A DNA stretch of 64,000 nucleotides from the NCBI GenBank assembly GCA_023451375.1, contig JAEXZS010000066.1, forward strand, positions 31,410-95,409, given 5' to 3'. Every line of letters starts with the position of its first letter. Position 1 is the first letter of the stretch. A program made the position numbers and the translations under genes. Below the pieces are notes generated by a model, which was given only the letters and a program-made list of their open reading frames with translations, made no database searches and had not been told where the DNA came from. The DNA comes from Pseudomonadota bacterium. Its GTDB lineage: Bacteria; Pseudomonadota; Alphaproteobacteria; Caulobacterales; Caulobacteraceae. Positions 9,374-18,010 of this stretch are shown in pieces.

Positions 9374-9958
9374 ATGAACACCGAAGACGTCCTCAATGAA
9401 TTTCGCGACGCCGGCGCCCTGCGCGAAGGCCACTTCGTCCTGTCGTCGGGTCTGCACAGCCCGACCTTCCTGCAGAAGAACCTGGTCTTCATGGACGGGG
9501 CCCGGTGCGAGCGGCTGTGCAAGGCCCTGGCCGAGAAGATCACGGCCGGGGTGGGCGTGGTCGACGTCGCCATATCGCCGGCCGTAGGCGGCATCATCCC
9601 CGGCTATGAAACGGCCAAGCACCTGAAGGTTCGTTCGATGTACGTCGAACGCGACGGCGGCCAGTTCAGGCTGCGTCGCGGCTTTTCGGTCGAGCTTGGC
9701 GAGAAGGTCGTGATGGTCGAGGACATAGTCACCACCGGCCTGAGCTCGCGCGAGTGCATCGCGGCCATCCAGGCGGCCGGGGGCGAGGTCGTCGCGGCGG
9801 CGTGCATCGTCGATCGCTCGGGCGGCAAGGCGGACGTGGGCGTGCCGCTGGTCGCCCTGGCTTCGCTGGATGTGCCGGCCTATCCCGCCGACGCCTTGCC
9901 CCCGGAATTGGCGGCTTTGCCGGTCGAGGATCCGGGCAGCCGGCGGCTGTCGAAATGA
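9374..9958 (+). CDS. pyrE: Orotate phosphoribosyltransferase
   Basis: Adds PRPP-derived ribose phosphate to orotate in pyrimidine synthesis. The 194-residue protein has the PRPP-binding loop VVMVEDIVTTGLSS near residue 115 and the N-terminal FVLSSGLHSPTFLQK. The YVERDGGQFRLRRGF stretch is the flexible catalytic loop region. It is followed by a REP doublet rather than a plain terminator, and then by pdxJ. Confidence 0.96.
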   Translation: MNTEDVLNEFRDAGALREGHFVLSSGLHSPTFLQKNLVFMDGARCERLCKALAEKITAGVGVVDVAISPAVGGIIPGYETAKHLKVRSMYVERDGGQFRLRRGFSVELGEKVVMVEDIVTTGLSSRECIAAIQAAGGEVVAAACIVDRSGGKADVGVPLVALASLDVPAYPADALPPELAALPVEDPGSRRLSK

Positions 9959-9967
9959 TAATTGCTT

Positions 9968-10107
9968 CCGCTCATCCCGGCGAAAGCCGGGAACCAGTTC
10001 TTTCGTGAGGCACGGGATGTCGAACGTGCGCTGGATCGGGCGTCGAGGTTGATCGGCATCGCTGATCGCCCAAATCACTGGGTCCCGGCTTTCGCCGGGA
10101 TGAGCGG
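9968..10107. repeat. REP doublet (REPIN-like): two inverted 31-bp hairpin units
   Basis: Unit 1 (9968-9998) and unit 2 (10077-10107) are reverse complements at 30 of 31 positions. Each unit contains the self-complementary core TCCCGGCGAAAGCCGGGA, a 7-bp stem capped by a GAAA tetraloop. The units face each other across 78 bp of unrelated sequence. This is the layout of a REPIN, an inverted pair of REP sequences mobilised by a RAYT transposase. It fills the pyrE-pdxJ gap, and its right edge runs into the pdxJ ribosome-binding site. Confidence 0.88.
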
Positions 10108-10116
10108 AGGACTAGC

Positions 10117-10854
10117 GTGAGACAGAGGGCCCGCCTCGGCGTCAACATCGACCACGTCGCCACCGTGCGGAACGCGCGGGGCGGAACGCACCCTGATCCG
10201 GTGCGCGCGGCCGAGGCGGCGCTGGCGGCCGGGGCGGACGGGATCACGGCGCATCTGCGCGAGGATCGCCGGCACATCACCGATGGCGACATCGACGTGC
10301 TGAGCGCCCTGTGCGCGCGCGCCGGCAAGCCGCTGAACCTGGAGATGGCGGTGACCGAAGAGATGCTGGCCATCGCCCTGCGCCATCGGCCGCACGCCGC
10401 CTGTCTAGTGCCCGAGCGGCGCGAGGAAGTGACGACCGAGGGCGGCCTGGCGGTGGCCGGCCACGAGGCGCGGATCGCGCCGGTGGTCAAGGCGCTGGTC
10501 GACGCGGGCGTGCGGGTGTCGCTGTTCATCGAGCCGGCCCAGGACCAGGTCGAGGCCGCCGCCGCCGTCGGCGCCCAGGTGGTCGAGTTCCACACCGGCC
10601 GATATTGCCACCTGACCGATCCGGGCGAGCGCGAGGTTGAGCTTGAACACCTGGTCGCCGCCGCCGCCCAGGCCGATATCCTGGGGCTGGAAGTCCACGC
10701 CGGTCACGGGCTGGACTACGACACCGCGCCGCGCCTGCTGGCCATACCCGAGGTGCGGGAGCTGAACATCGGCCACTTCCTGATCGGCGAATCCATCTTC
10801 ATCGGGATCGACGCCGCCATTCGCCGGATGCGCGCGGCGATGGACGCGGCATGA
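10117..10854 (+). CDS. pdxJ: Pyridoxine 5'-phosphate synthase
   Basis: Condenses 1-deoxyxylulose 5-phosphate with aminoacetone 3-phosphate in the last ring-closing step of vitamin B6 synthesis. The 245-residue barrel opens with LGVNIDHVATVRNARGG and contains ITAHLREDRRHI and GLEVHAGHGLDY, all family signatures. Translation starts at a GTG. The GGAGG ribosome-binding site at 10106-10110 shares bases with the end of the REP doublet. The stop overlaps acpS by ATGA. Confidence 0.96.
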   Translation: MRQRARLGVNIDHVATVRNARGGTHPDPVRAAEAALAAGADGITAHLREDRRHITDGDIDVLSALCARAGKPLNLEMAVTEEMLAIALRHRPHAACLVPERREEVTTEGGLAVAGHEARIAPVVKALVDAGVRVSLFIEPAQDQVEAAAAVGAQVVEFHTGRYCHLTDPGEREVELEHLVAAAAQADILGLEVHAGHGLDYDTAPRLLAIPEVRELNIGHFLIGESIFIGIDAAIRRMRAAMDAA

Positions 10855-11252
10855 TCATCGGCGTGGGCGCCGACCTGTCGGACATCCGGCGCATCCAGGC
10901 GTCGCTGGACCGGTTCGGCGAACGCTTCAAGCAGCGCTGCTTCACCGAACTGGAGCGGACCCGGTCGGACCGCAAGCCGGACCCGGCCTGGAGCTACGCC
11001 AAGCGCTTCGCGGCCAAAGAGGCCTGCGCCAAGGCGCTGGGCACCGGCATGCGCGCCGACGTCTACTGGCGCGACATGGGGGTGGCGAACCTGCGGTCCG
11101 GCCAGCCGACCATGGTGCTGACGGGCCACGCGGCCGAGCATCTGGCGCGACTGACGCCGCCTGGCCATGAGCCCAGGATTCACCTGACGCTGAGCGACGA
11201 ACATCCGTATGCGCTGGCTTTTGTCGTCATCGAAGCCTTGCCGGTGGCGTAA
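10851..11252 (+). CDS. acpS: Holo-[acyl-carrier-protein] synthase
   Basis: Transfers 4'-phosphopantetheine from CoA to acyl carrier protein. The 133-residue protein has the metal-binding IIGVGADLSDIRRI and the YAKRFAAKEACAKALGTG motif. It overlaps pdxJ by four bases, in the pdxJ-acpS-lepB-rnc-era order common in alphaproteobacteria. Confidence 0.96.
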   Translation: MIIGVGADLSDIRRIQASLDRFGERFKQRCFTELERTRSDRKPDPAWSYAKRFAAKEACAKALGTGMRADVYWRDMGVANLRSGQPTMVLTGHAAEHLARLTPPGHEPRIHLTLSDEHPYALAFVVIEALPVA

Positions 11253-11309
11253 TCGCGCTATACCCGTCCGCCAGTGACCGCGACCGCGCGGCAAGGGATT
11301 CCTGATCGC

Positions 11310-12149
11310 ATGAGCGAAACCGACAAGCCGCACCATGAACCGGCGGTGGAAACCTCGAAGACCGCCGGCGACGGCCCGGTCTATGCGGCTGGCGGCTCCG
11401 GCAAGGTCGCGCCCAAGTCGGCCGCCAACGAGACGGTCGAGATCGTCAAGACCATCGTCTTCGCCCTGCTGATCGCCATGGTGCTGCGGATCTTCCTGTT
11501 CCAGCCCTTCACGATTCCGTCGGCCTCGATGGAGCCGAACCTCTACGAAGGCGACTACATCGTCGTGTCGAAGTGGTCGTACGGCTATTCGAAGCACTCG
11601 ATCCCGTTCAGCCCGCCGCTGTTCGACGGCCGCATTCCGGCCGGGACGCCCGAGCGCGGCGACGTCGTCGTGTTCAAGCTGCCGCGCGACAACAAGACCG
11701 ACTTCATCAAGCGTGTGATCGGCCTGCCGGGCGATCGGGTGCAGATGATCGCCAACAAGCTCCACATCAACGGCCAGCCGGTGCAGGACGTGGTGGTCAG
11801 CCAGACCGAGATGCAGGACATCTTCGGCCCGCGCCCGATCACCAAGATTCGCGAGACCCTGCCGAACGGCAAGACCTTCATGACGCAGGACTTCGGTCCG
11901 GGCGGGGACCTGGACGACACGCCGGTCTATGAGGTTCCGGCGGGACATTATTTCATGATGGGCGACAACCGCGACAACTCGATCGACAGCCGCGTCGACC
12001 CGATGAACGGCGTTGGCCTGGTGCCGGCCGAGAACCTGGTCGGCAAGGCGCAGATGATCCTGTTCTCGTGGGAGCCGGGTTCGTCGCTTTGGAACCCGGC
12101 GACCTGGTTCCGCGTGCGGCTGGACCGCTTCTTCACCGTCCTGCACTGA
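11310..12149 (+). CDS. lepB: Signal peptidase I
   Basis: Inner-membrane serine protease that removes signal peptides from exported proteins. One N-terminal membrane segment (IVFALLIAMVLRIFLF) is followed by box B with the nucleophile Ser73 in PSASMEPNL and box D with Lys134 in DFIKRVIGLPGD; the C-terminal MGDNRDNSIDSR is box E. I choose the ATG at 11310 (279 aa); a GTG at 11274 gives twelve extra residues without family likeness. The stop and the rnc start overlap by one base (TGATG). Confidence 0.95.
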   Translation: MSETDKPHHEPAVETSKTAGDGPVYAAGGSGKVAPKSAANETVEIVKTIVFALLIAMVLRIFLFQPFTIPSASMEPNLYEGDYIVVSKWSYGYSKHSIPFSPPLFDGRIPAGTPERGDVVVFKLPRDNKTDFIKRVIGLPGDRVQMIANKLHINGQPVQDVVVSQTEMQDIFGPRPITKIRETLPNGKTFMTQDFGPGGDLDDTPVYEVPAGHYFMMGDNRDNSIDSRVDPMNGVGLVPAENLVGKAQMILFSWEPGSSLWNPATWFRVRLDRFFTVLH

Positions 12150-12859
12150 TGGCGAACGGCCGCGCCGAGGCGGTCGTCGCGCTGGAGCAGCGCATCGGCC
12201 ACGATTTCCGGGACAAGGCCTTGCTGGAGCGCGCCCTGACGCACGCCAGCGTCGGCGAAGGGGCGCCGCCGGGCGCGCATGGCCCGCGGGACAACGAACG
12301 GCTCGAGTTCCTGGGCGACCGGGTGCTGGGGCTGCTGACGGCCGAGCGGCTGTTCCGCGACTTCCCCGCTGCCGACGAGGGACAGCTGTCGTCGACCCTG
12401 CATGCGCTTGTCGACAAGACGGCCTGCGCCCGGGTGGGCGAGGCCTGGGGCGTCGGCGCGGCGCTGCGCCTGTCGCCCGGCGAGACCAAGACGGGCGGTC
12501 GCAAGAAGGCCGGCGTCATCGCCGATGCGGTCGAGGCCATCCTGGCGGCGGTCTATCTGGACGGCGGTCTGGAAGCGGCGCGCGCGGCCTTCCAACGCGG
12601 CTGGGCCGCCGACCTGGCCGCGCCGCCGCCGCGCAGCGTGACCAATCCGAAATCGGCGCTGCAGGAGTGGGCGCAGGGCAAGGGGCGACCGCTGCCGACC
12701 TATCGCATCGTCGGGCGCACCGGCTCGGATCACGCGCCGACCTTCAAGGTGGAAGTCCTTGTCGAGGGCGTCGAACCCTTGACCGCGCAGGGGCGTTCGC
12801 GTCAGGAGGCGGAGAAGGCCGCCGCGACGGCGCTCCTGAAACGTGAAGGCGTAATTTGA
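12149..12859 (+). CDS. rnc: Ribonuclease III
   Basis: Double-stranded RNA endonuclease for rRNA processing and RNA decay. The 236-residue protein has the signature NERLEFLGDRVLGL, the second metal site in VIADAVEAILAAVYLDGG, and a C-terminal dsRNA-binding domain (NPKSALQEWAQGKG to the QEAEKAAATALL helix). It begins one base into the lepB stop and overlaps the era TTG start. Confidence 0.96.
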   Translation: MANGRAEAVVALEQRIGHDFRDKALLERALTHASVGEGAPPGAHGPRDNERLEFLGDRVLGLLTAERLFRDFPAADEGQLSSTLHALVDKTACARVGEAWGVGAALRLSPGETKTGGRKKAGVIADAVEAILAAVYLDGGLEAARAAFQRGWAADLAAPPPRSVTNPKSALQEWAQGKGRPLPTYRIVGRTGSDHAPTFKVEVLVEGVEPLTAQGRSRQEAEKAAATALLKREGVI

Positions 12860-13809
12860 CCGAGACCCACAACCCCGCACAGCGCGCCGGCTTCGCCGCC
12901 ATCATCGGCGCGCCCAACGCCGGCAAGTCCACCTTGGTGAACCGGCTGACGGGATCAAAGGTCTCCATCGTCACCCAGAAGGTGCAGACCACTCGGTTCC
13001 CCGTGCGCGGCATCGCCATGGAAGGCGCCGCCCAGATCATTCTGGTGGACACGCCCGGCATCTTCACGCCGCGCCGCCGGCTGGACCGGGCCATGGTCGC
13101 CTCGGCCTGGGGCGGCGCCGAGGACGCGGATATCGTCGTCCATTTGATCGACGCCCAGTCGCACATCGCCGCGGAAGGCCGCGACGGCACGGCGGCGGAT
13201 CGTCGCTCGGCCGAGGACACCGAAACCATCATCGCCAACCTTCAGGCGACGGGGACCAAGGTGTTGCTGGCGCTGAACAAGATCGACGGCATGCGCCGCG
13301 ACACCCTGCTGGCGCTGTCGCAGAAGCTGTTCGAGAGCGGCGTCTATGAGGAGGTCTACATGATCTCCGCCGCCACCGGCGACGGGGTCGAGGACCTGAA
13401 GCAGCGGTTGGCCCGCTCCATGCCCGAGGGGCCTTGGCTGTATCCAGAAGATCAGGCGGCCGACGTGCCGATCCGGGTTCTGGCCGCCGAGATCACGCGC
13501 GAGAAGGTCTATCTGCGCGTCCACGAGGAACTGCCTTATTCGGCGGCGGTGGAGACCACCAGTTTCGAGGATCGCGCCGACGGCTCGGCTCGGATCGAGC
13601 AGACCATCTATGTCGAGCGTGAGAGCCAGCGGCCCATCGTGCTGGGCAAGGGCGGCCAGACGCTGAAGTGGATCGGCCAGAAGGCGCGCGAGGAGCTGAA
13701 CGAGATCCTCGGCCGCCAGGTGCATCTGTTCCTGACGGTGAAGGTCGATCCGAAGTGGCAGGATTCACGGGCGCTGTATGCCCAATTCGGCCTCGATTTC
13801 GACGTCTGA
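12856..13809 (+). CDS. era: GTPase Era
   Basis: Essential GTPase that binds the 3' end of 16S rRNA during 30S assembly. G1 is GAPNAGKST (residues 18-26), G3 is DTPGI and G4 is NKID. The C-terminal KH domain is marked by LGKGGQTLKWIGQKAREEL. The start is a TTG overlapping the rnc stop (TTGA), which suggests coupled and possibly weak initiation. In many relatives recO follows directly; here 5.6 kb of other genes intervene. Confidence 0.95.
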   Translation: MTETHNPAQRAGFAAIIGAPNAGKSTLVNRLTGSKVSIVTQKVQTTRFPVRGIAMEGAAQIILVDTPGIFTPRRRLDRAMVASAWGGAEDADIVVHLIDAQSHIAAEGRDGTAADRRSAEDTETIIANLQATGTKVLLALNKIDGMRRDTLLALSQKLFESGVYEEVYMISAATGDGVEDLKQRLARSMPEGPWLYPEDQAADVPIRVLAAEITREKVYLRVHEELPYSAAVETTSFEDRADGSARIEQTIYVERESQRPIVLGKGGQTLKWIGQKAREELNEILGRQVHLFLTVKVDPKWQDSRALYAQFGLDFDV

Positions 13810-15061
13810 TCGCGTCGTGTTCGAAGTGCCGCGTACAGCCGGGGGACATCCCCGCACCATCATCGGCCTGCTGATCGCGGTCGCCGTGGGCGGGGCCACC
13901 TGGGGCGGAGTGGCGACCGCGATCCGTCAGCCGCGTGACGCCGTGCTGGCCTCCTTGCGACCCGCGCAGCCGCCGCGCCCGCCCCTTGTGGTCGTGCAGG
14001 ACCTGCCGAGACTGGCCGAACGGCTGGACCGGTCGGCGGCGTCCCGGGGATTTATGGGGGCGGTGCTGGTGGCCAGGGGCGACCGCGTCCTGTTCCGCCA
14101 GGTGTACGGCAAGGCGAACTATGAGACCGATCAGCCGCTGGCGCTGGATTCGCGCTTCCGGCTGGCGTCCATCTCCAAGCAGTTCACGGCGGCGGCGATC
14201 CTGAAGCTGCAGGATGAGGGGCGGCTGACGATCGGCGATCCTGTGTGCAAGTGGATTCAGCCCTGTCCCGAGGCGTGGGCGCCGGTCCGCATCCATCACC
14301 TGCTGTCGCATACCTCGGGCATTCCCGACCTGATGGCGCGCGGCGCCTGGGGCCTGCGCCGCGTGACGCCGGCGACATTGGACGAACTGACGGAGGACTC
14401 AAAAGCCTTCCGCCTGCAGTTCGAGCCGGGATCGAAGGTCCGGTACAACAACGCCGGCTTCAACCTGGCCGCCGCCATCGTCGAGAAGGCCAGCGGCCAG
14501 CCGTTCGACGTCTATATGCGGCAGGCCTTCTTCCAGCCGCTGGGCATGAAGGACACGGGGCTGGACCTGGACGGCGGGAACCACGACGTCATCATGGGCT
14601 ACGCCAACTTTCCTGGCGGGCTTGCGGCGCAGCCCAACGCCAACACCTCGATCGTGGCAGGCGCGGGCGCGGTCTATTCTACGCTGGACGACCTGCTGGT
14701 GTGGCAGCGGGCGCTGCATCGCGGCGAGCTGCTGACGCCGTTCAGCTACCAGCAGATGCTGACCGACCATTCGCCCGCCGATACGCCGAAGGAGCGCGGC
14801 CGCGAACATCGCGACTGGGGCTACGGCATCTTCTCCAAGCGGCTGGGCCAGCAGGTGAAGCCATCCTTCGAGGACCGCCAGATCTATCACACCGGCAGCT
14901 GGGGCGGGTTCCGCAACCTGATGCTTTATCAGCCCGAGGCGGATGTCTCGGTGATCGTCCTGTCGAACAATTATCACCTGCGCGACCAGGTCTTCCTGAT
15001 CGCCGAGCAGGCGATGGCCGAGGCGCTGGGTCGCGAGTTCCCGACCCAGCTCAACCGCTAG
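13778..15061 (+). CDS. Membrane-anchored serine beta-lactamase-fold hydrolase
   Basis: Class C beta-lactamase/esterase-like protein of up to 427 residues. The SxxK nucleophile motif is SISK (Ser131), the second motif is Y223-N-N, and the third is H371-T-G. An N-terminal hydrophobic helix (TIIGLLIAVAVGGATWG) suggests membrane anchoring with a periplasmic catalytic domain. Family members include esterases, D-peptidases and penicillin-binding proteins, so antibiotic hydrolysis cannot be assumed. The ATG overlaps era by 32 bases; a GTG at 13817 is an alternative start. Confidence 0.82.
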   Translation: MPNSASISTSDRVVFEVPRTAGGHPRTIIGLLIAVAVGGATWGGVATAIRQPRDAVLASLRPAQPPRPPLVVVQDLPRLAERLDRSAASRGFMGAVLVARGDRVLFRQVYGKANYETDQPLALDSRFRLASISKQFTAAAILKLQDEGRLTIGDPVCKWIQPCPEAWAPVRIHHLLSHTSGIPDLMARGAWGLRRVTPATLDELTEDSKAFRLQFEPGSKVRYNNAGFNLAAAIVEKASGQPFDVYMRQAFFQPLGMKDTGLDLDGGNHDVIMGYANFPGGLAAQPNANTSIVAGAGAVYSTLDDLLVWQRALHRGELLTPFSYQQMLTDHSPADTPKERGREHRDWGYGIFSKRLGQQVKPSFEDRQIYHTGSWGGFRNLMLYQPEADVSVIVLSNNYHLRDQVFLIAEQAMAEALGREFPTQLNR

Positions 15062-15064
15062 TTT

Positions 15065-15688
15065 TCAGGCGTCGCGCGCCGCCTCCTCAACGAACGATCC
15101 GGTCGGCACGTCGCCTCCCAGGCCGTAGGTGGCGACCACGACGCCCTTTCCGGTGACTTCGCCGCCCAGTGGCGTCCAAGCCCGTGGGCGTGAGCCGGCA
15201 TCGAACAGTCGCTTGCCCCGGCCGAGGACAAGCGGGAAGGTCAAGGTCGTCATCTGGTCGATCAGATCGGCGGCGAGCAGGGCGTGGATCACTTTGCTCG
15301 ATCCGTGGATCAGCAGATCGCGACCCTCGGTCTGTTTGAGCGCGCGGACGGCCGGGACGACGTCGCCCTCAATGCGGTGACTGTTGACCCACGGCGTCGG
15401 CGTTCCCGGGCTGGCGACCACGTACTTCTCGACGCTGTTGAAGACGCGGCCGAGCTCGTCGTCCTGGTGCGGCCAGAAGGCGGCGAATATCTCGTATGTG
15501 CGGCGGCCCAGAAGCAAATCGTAGTTCTCGCCCATGGCGCGGCCCATCAGCTCGCCCAAGGTGTCATCCCAGAATGGGAAGACCCAGCCGCCGGACTTGA
15601 ATCCGTCGCTCGGATCTTCCTCGGGCCCGCCGGGCGCTTGCATGACGCCGTCCATGGAAATGAAGGTGGCGGTTCGGATCGTGCGCAT
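15065..15688 (-). CDS. Dihydrofolate reductase-fold protein (RibD C-terminal-like)
   Basis: A 207-residue member of the DHFR/RibD reductase superfamily often called dihydrofolate reductase family protein. MRTIRTATFISMDGVMQ, the LLGRRTYEIFAAFWP block and LLIHGSSKVIHALL (NADPH-binding side) are typical. It is not the folate enzyme itself. Last gene of a six-gene minus-strand cluster led by an ArsR regulator. Confidence 0.82.
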   Translation of the reverse strand: MRTIRTATFISMDGVMQAPGGPEEDPSDGFKSGGWVFPFWDDTLGELMGRAMGENYDLLLGRRTYEIFAAFWPHQDDELGRVFNSVEKYVVASPGTPTPWVNSHRIEGDVVPAVRALKQTEGRDLLIHGSSKVIHALLAADLIDQMTTLTFPLVLGRGKRLFDAGSRPRAWTPLGGEVTGKGVVVATYGLGGDVPTGSFVEEAARDA

Positions 15689-15701
15689 GTCGTCTCTCTC
15701 C

Positions 15702-16112
15702 CTATGTCGATGCGGGGATGATTTCCGAGCGCCGCAGCGGAAGCAGCGCCCGCAGCGCCGGGTCGCGCAGCCACAGGCCGGCCCACATGATCAGGCCCAG
15801 GTAGACGCCGAACAGGGTGTGGCTGAACAGCGGGCTGTCGACGTGCAAGTGGGTGGCGATCGCGCCGCCGAGCAGGGCGGTCATGGTCACCGCCCCCAAG
15901 AGGCTGGTGCGCCGCCAGGCGTAGAGCAGGGTTCCGATCAGCTCGATCGCGCCGATCAGCGGCACGTCCGCCGGATCGATGTTGAGCGAGCGGATGTAGT
16001 CCAGGTTCACGTCCGGCATCAGGAACTTGGGCGCGACGGACGCGCCGAGCATGAACAGCACGAACAGCGCGCTGAGGACGCGGCCAGTCCACACCATGGG
16101 CGAGGCCTTCAT
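15702..16112 (-). CDS. DoxX-like four-helix membrane protein
   Basis: A 136-residue protein with about four hydrophobic segments (VLSALFVLFMLGAS, LIGAIELIGTLLYAW, LLGAVTMTALLGGAIATHL, LFGVYLGLIMWAGLWL) in the pattern of DoxX-like proteins, which frequently neighbour stress or detoxification genes. The ATG at 16112 begins MKASPMVWTGRVLS; the frame extends upstream but only over non-hydrophobic, unlikely sequence. Part of the ArsR-led cluster. Confidence 0.78.
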   Translation of the reverse strand: MKASPMVWTGRVLSALFVLFMLGASVAPKFLMPDVNLDYIRSLNIDPADVPLIGAIELIGTLLYAWRRTSLLGAVTMTALLGGAIATHLHVDSPLFSHTLFGVYLGLIMWAGLWLRDPALRALLPLRRSEIIPAST

Positions 16113-16168
16113 GGTTCGATCTCCATCGTAAAGGGAGGGGCGGGGCGGCGTCGGACCGCCCCTGGAGT

Positions 16169-16615
16169 TCAGGTCTGTTCGGGCGTCCAGCCTTCGGCCG
16201 GGACGGTGTTGACCATCCACGGAATGCCGAACCGGTCGGTCAGGCTGCCGTAGCCGGGCGACCAGAAGGTCTCACCGAAAGCCATGCCGACCTCGCCGCC
16301 CTCGGCCAGGGCGTCGAACACCTGCTTCGCCTTGACGGCGTCCTCGGTGTGATAGGTGACGTCGAAGCCGTTCTTGGGCTTGTCAATGTTTCGGGCCCAT
16401 TCGACATCCATATCGGCGCCCATGATCGCCTGGTCGCCGACCTCCAGCCAGGCGTGCATCAGCCAGTCCTGGTACTTGTCGTCCGTGATCGGCATGCCCG
16501 GAGGCGCGGCGGAGTAGGGGATGGCGGCGGACAGCTTGCCGCCCAGGACTTGGGCGTAGAACTCGAACGCTTCGCGGCACTGGCCGCGGAAACTCAAACT
16601 GGTCACGATCTTCAT
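16169..16615 (-). CDS. PhnB-like VOC-superfamily protein
   Basis: A 148-residue glyoxalase-fold protein of the PhnB/YdcN-like type. It begins MKIVTSLSFRGQCREAFEFY and contains IPYSAAPPGMP, FDVTYHTEDAVKAKQVFDALAEGG and FGIPWMVN, as in proteins often mislabelled 3-demethylubiquinone methyltransferase. Substrate unknown. It lies between the DoxX-like and AHSA1-like genes in the ArsR cluster. Confidence 0.83.
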   Translation of the reverse strand: MKIVTSLSFRGQCREAFEFYAQVLGGKLSAAIPYSAAPPGMPITDDKYQDWLMHAWLEVGDQAIMGADMDVEWARNIDKPKNGFDVTYHTEDAVKAKQVFDALAEGGEVGMAFGETFWSPGYGSLTDRFGIPWMVNTVPAEGWTPEQT

Positions 16616-16638
16616 GGTCGTCTCCTCTTGGTTTCGGT

Positions 16639-17118
16639 TCAGTCGGGATGGGCGGCGAGCCAGGCCTCCAGGCGATCGACGGTCGAGGTCCAGCCGTGCT
16701 GGTGGCCGGCCAGGCTGCGTGCGTTCTTGAGGCCCTCGTGGGTGAAGGCCATATCGGTGCGGCCATCATCGGTGTCGGTGAGATGGACGGTGACGAGCGT
16801 GTCCGCCGCAGGGCCGTCTTCGTGGTTGTCGCCCTCCCACTTGAAGGTGAAGACCAGCCGTTCGGGTTCGACAATCTCGCGATACACCCCGCCCTGCCAC
16901 AGCTCCTCGCTGGTCTCAGGCGACTTCAAGCCGATGCGCCACTGACCGCCGACGCGGAAGTCGCTGGTGACGCTGAAGGCGGGCCATTCGACCGGCCCCA
17001 TCCACAGCACCAGGATTTCCGGCCGGCTCCACGCCCGCCATACCAGGGCGCGGGGCGCGTCGAAGGTGCGCCGCATGTGCAGCGTCGGCCGGGTGTCGAG
17101 GTCTTCTGCGAGGGTCAT
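16639..17118 (-). CDS. SRPBCC/AHSA1-like domain protein (copy 2)
   Basis: A 159-residue START-fold ligand-binding protein of the Aha1 C-terminal-like family. RRTFDAPRALVWRAWSRPEIL, GGQWRIGLKSPE and the C-terminal GWTSTVDRLEAWLAAHPD are characteristic. Proteins of this kind are nearly always linked to ArsR regulators, as here. Ligand unknown. Confidence 0.85.
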   Translation of the reverse strand: MTLAEDLDTRPTLHMRRTFDAPRALVWRAWSRPEILVLWMGPVEWPAFSVTSDFRVGGQWRIGLKSPETSEELWQGGVYREIVEPERLVFTFKWEGDNHEDGPAADTLVTVHLTDTDDGRTDMAFTHEGLKNARSLAGHQHGWTSTVDRLEAWLAAHPD

Positions 17119-17158
17119 GGCTGGGTCCGTGGATAAAGCCGGTCGCGGCGGGAAAGCG

Positions 17159-17662
17159 TCAGAGCGTCTTCACGATCTCGGCCAGTTGGTCGGCGACCTG
17201 GCCCCAGCCTTCGTGGAAGCCCATTTCCTCGTGCTGCTTCATGGTCCCCTCGCTCCAGTGGCTGGCGGTGGCGGTGTACTTCGTCTTGCCGTCGGCGGTG
17301 GGCTCCAGCTCGATACGCGCCACCATGAAGGGCTGGCCTGCCGGTTTCCAGTCGGGCGTGAAGGCGTCGGTCGAGATCAGGCGACGGTTGGGCACGACCT
17401 CCAGGAAGACGCCCGAGTTGGGAAACCGCTCGCCGTCCGGTCCGTGCATGACGAAGTTGAAGCGACCGCCGACCCGAGGCTCGATCACCGCGTCGCTGAT
17501 GCTCCAGGGCTTGGGCGCGAACCACTGGCTGAGGATGGCCGGGTCCGTATAGGCCCGATAGATCTTCTCGGGCGAGGCGTCGATCACGCGTTCCAGCACC
17601 AGGTCAAAGGCGTGGGCCGCTCCGTCGGTGTCGCACGGGTTGCTCTCAATTTCGTTCGCCAT
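17159..17662 (-). CDS. SRPBCC/AHSA1-like domain protein (copy 1)
   Basis: A 167-residue START-fold protein, paralogous to the next gene in the cluster. It shows LERVIDASPEKIYRAYTDPAILSQWF, GGRFNFVMHGPDG and GFHEGWGQVADQLAEIVKTL. Its start lies 17 bases inside the arsR gene, so the two are translationally linked. Having two AHSA1 copies side by side suggests diverged ligand preference. Confidence 0.85.
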   Translation of the reverse strand: MANEIESNPCDTDGAAHAFDLVLERVIDASPEKIYRAYTDPAILSQWFAPKPWSISDAVIEPRVGGRFNFVMHGPDGERFPNSGVFLEVVPNRRLISTDAFTPDWKPAGQPFMVARIELEPTADGKTKYTATASHWSEGTMKQHEEMGFHEGWGQVADQLAEIVKTL

Positions 17663-17993
17663 TGTCGTCTCCTTTCTGAATCTTGCGAAGATAGTCTTCC
17701 AGTCGGTCGAAGCTCTGGTCCCAGTAGCGGCGGTAATGCTCCAGCCATTCGGCGATGCTGCGCATCGCCATGGGCTCCAGCCGGGCCGGCCTCCATTGGG
17801 CTTCCTTGCCCCGGCTGATCAGGCCGGCCTTCTCCAGCACCTTCAGATGCTTCGATACGGCCGGCAGGCTGATGTCGAACGGCTGGGCCAGCTCATTGAC
17901 GGTGGCCTCGCCTTCGCTCAGTCGCGCGAGGATGGCCCGACGCGTCGGGTCAGCCAGGGCGGCGAACTTGGCGGAGAGTGGGTCGGTCTGCAT
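17646..17993 (-). CDS. ArsR-family winged-helix repressor
   Basis: A 115-residue regulator beginning FAALADPTRRAILARLSEGEATVNELA and carrying the recognition helix ISLPAVSKHLKVLEKAGLI. It lacks the metal-binding CxC motif of arsenic sensors, as is normal for the subgroup paired with AHSA1 proteins. It heads a six-gene operon, and the promoter just upstream carries two palindromes it probably binds, implying autoregulation. Confidence 0.88.
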   Translation of the reverse strand: MQTDPLSAKFAALADPTRRAILARLSEGEATVNELAQPFDISLPAVSKHLKVLEKAGLISRGKEAQWRPARLEPMAMRSIAEWLEHYRRYWDQSFDRLEDYLRKIQKGDDNGERN

Positions 17994-18010
17994 AGGTCAG
18001 GGCTTCATAC

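Noticed and set aside
13778..15061. Calling the serine hydrolase an antibiotic-resistance beta-lactamase
   Set aside because: The motifs are shared with esterases and peptidases, and nothing in the sequence singles out beta-lactam hydrolysis.
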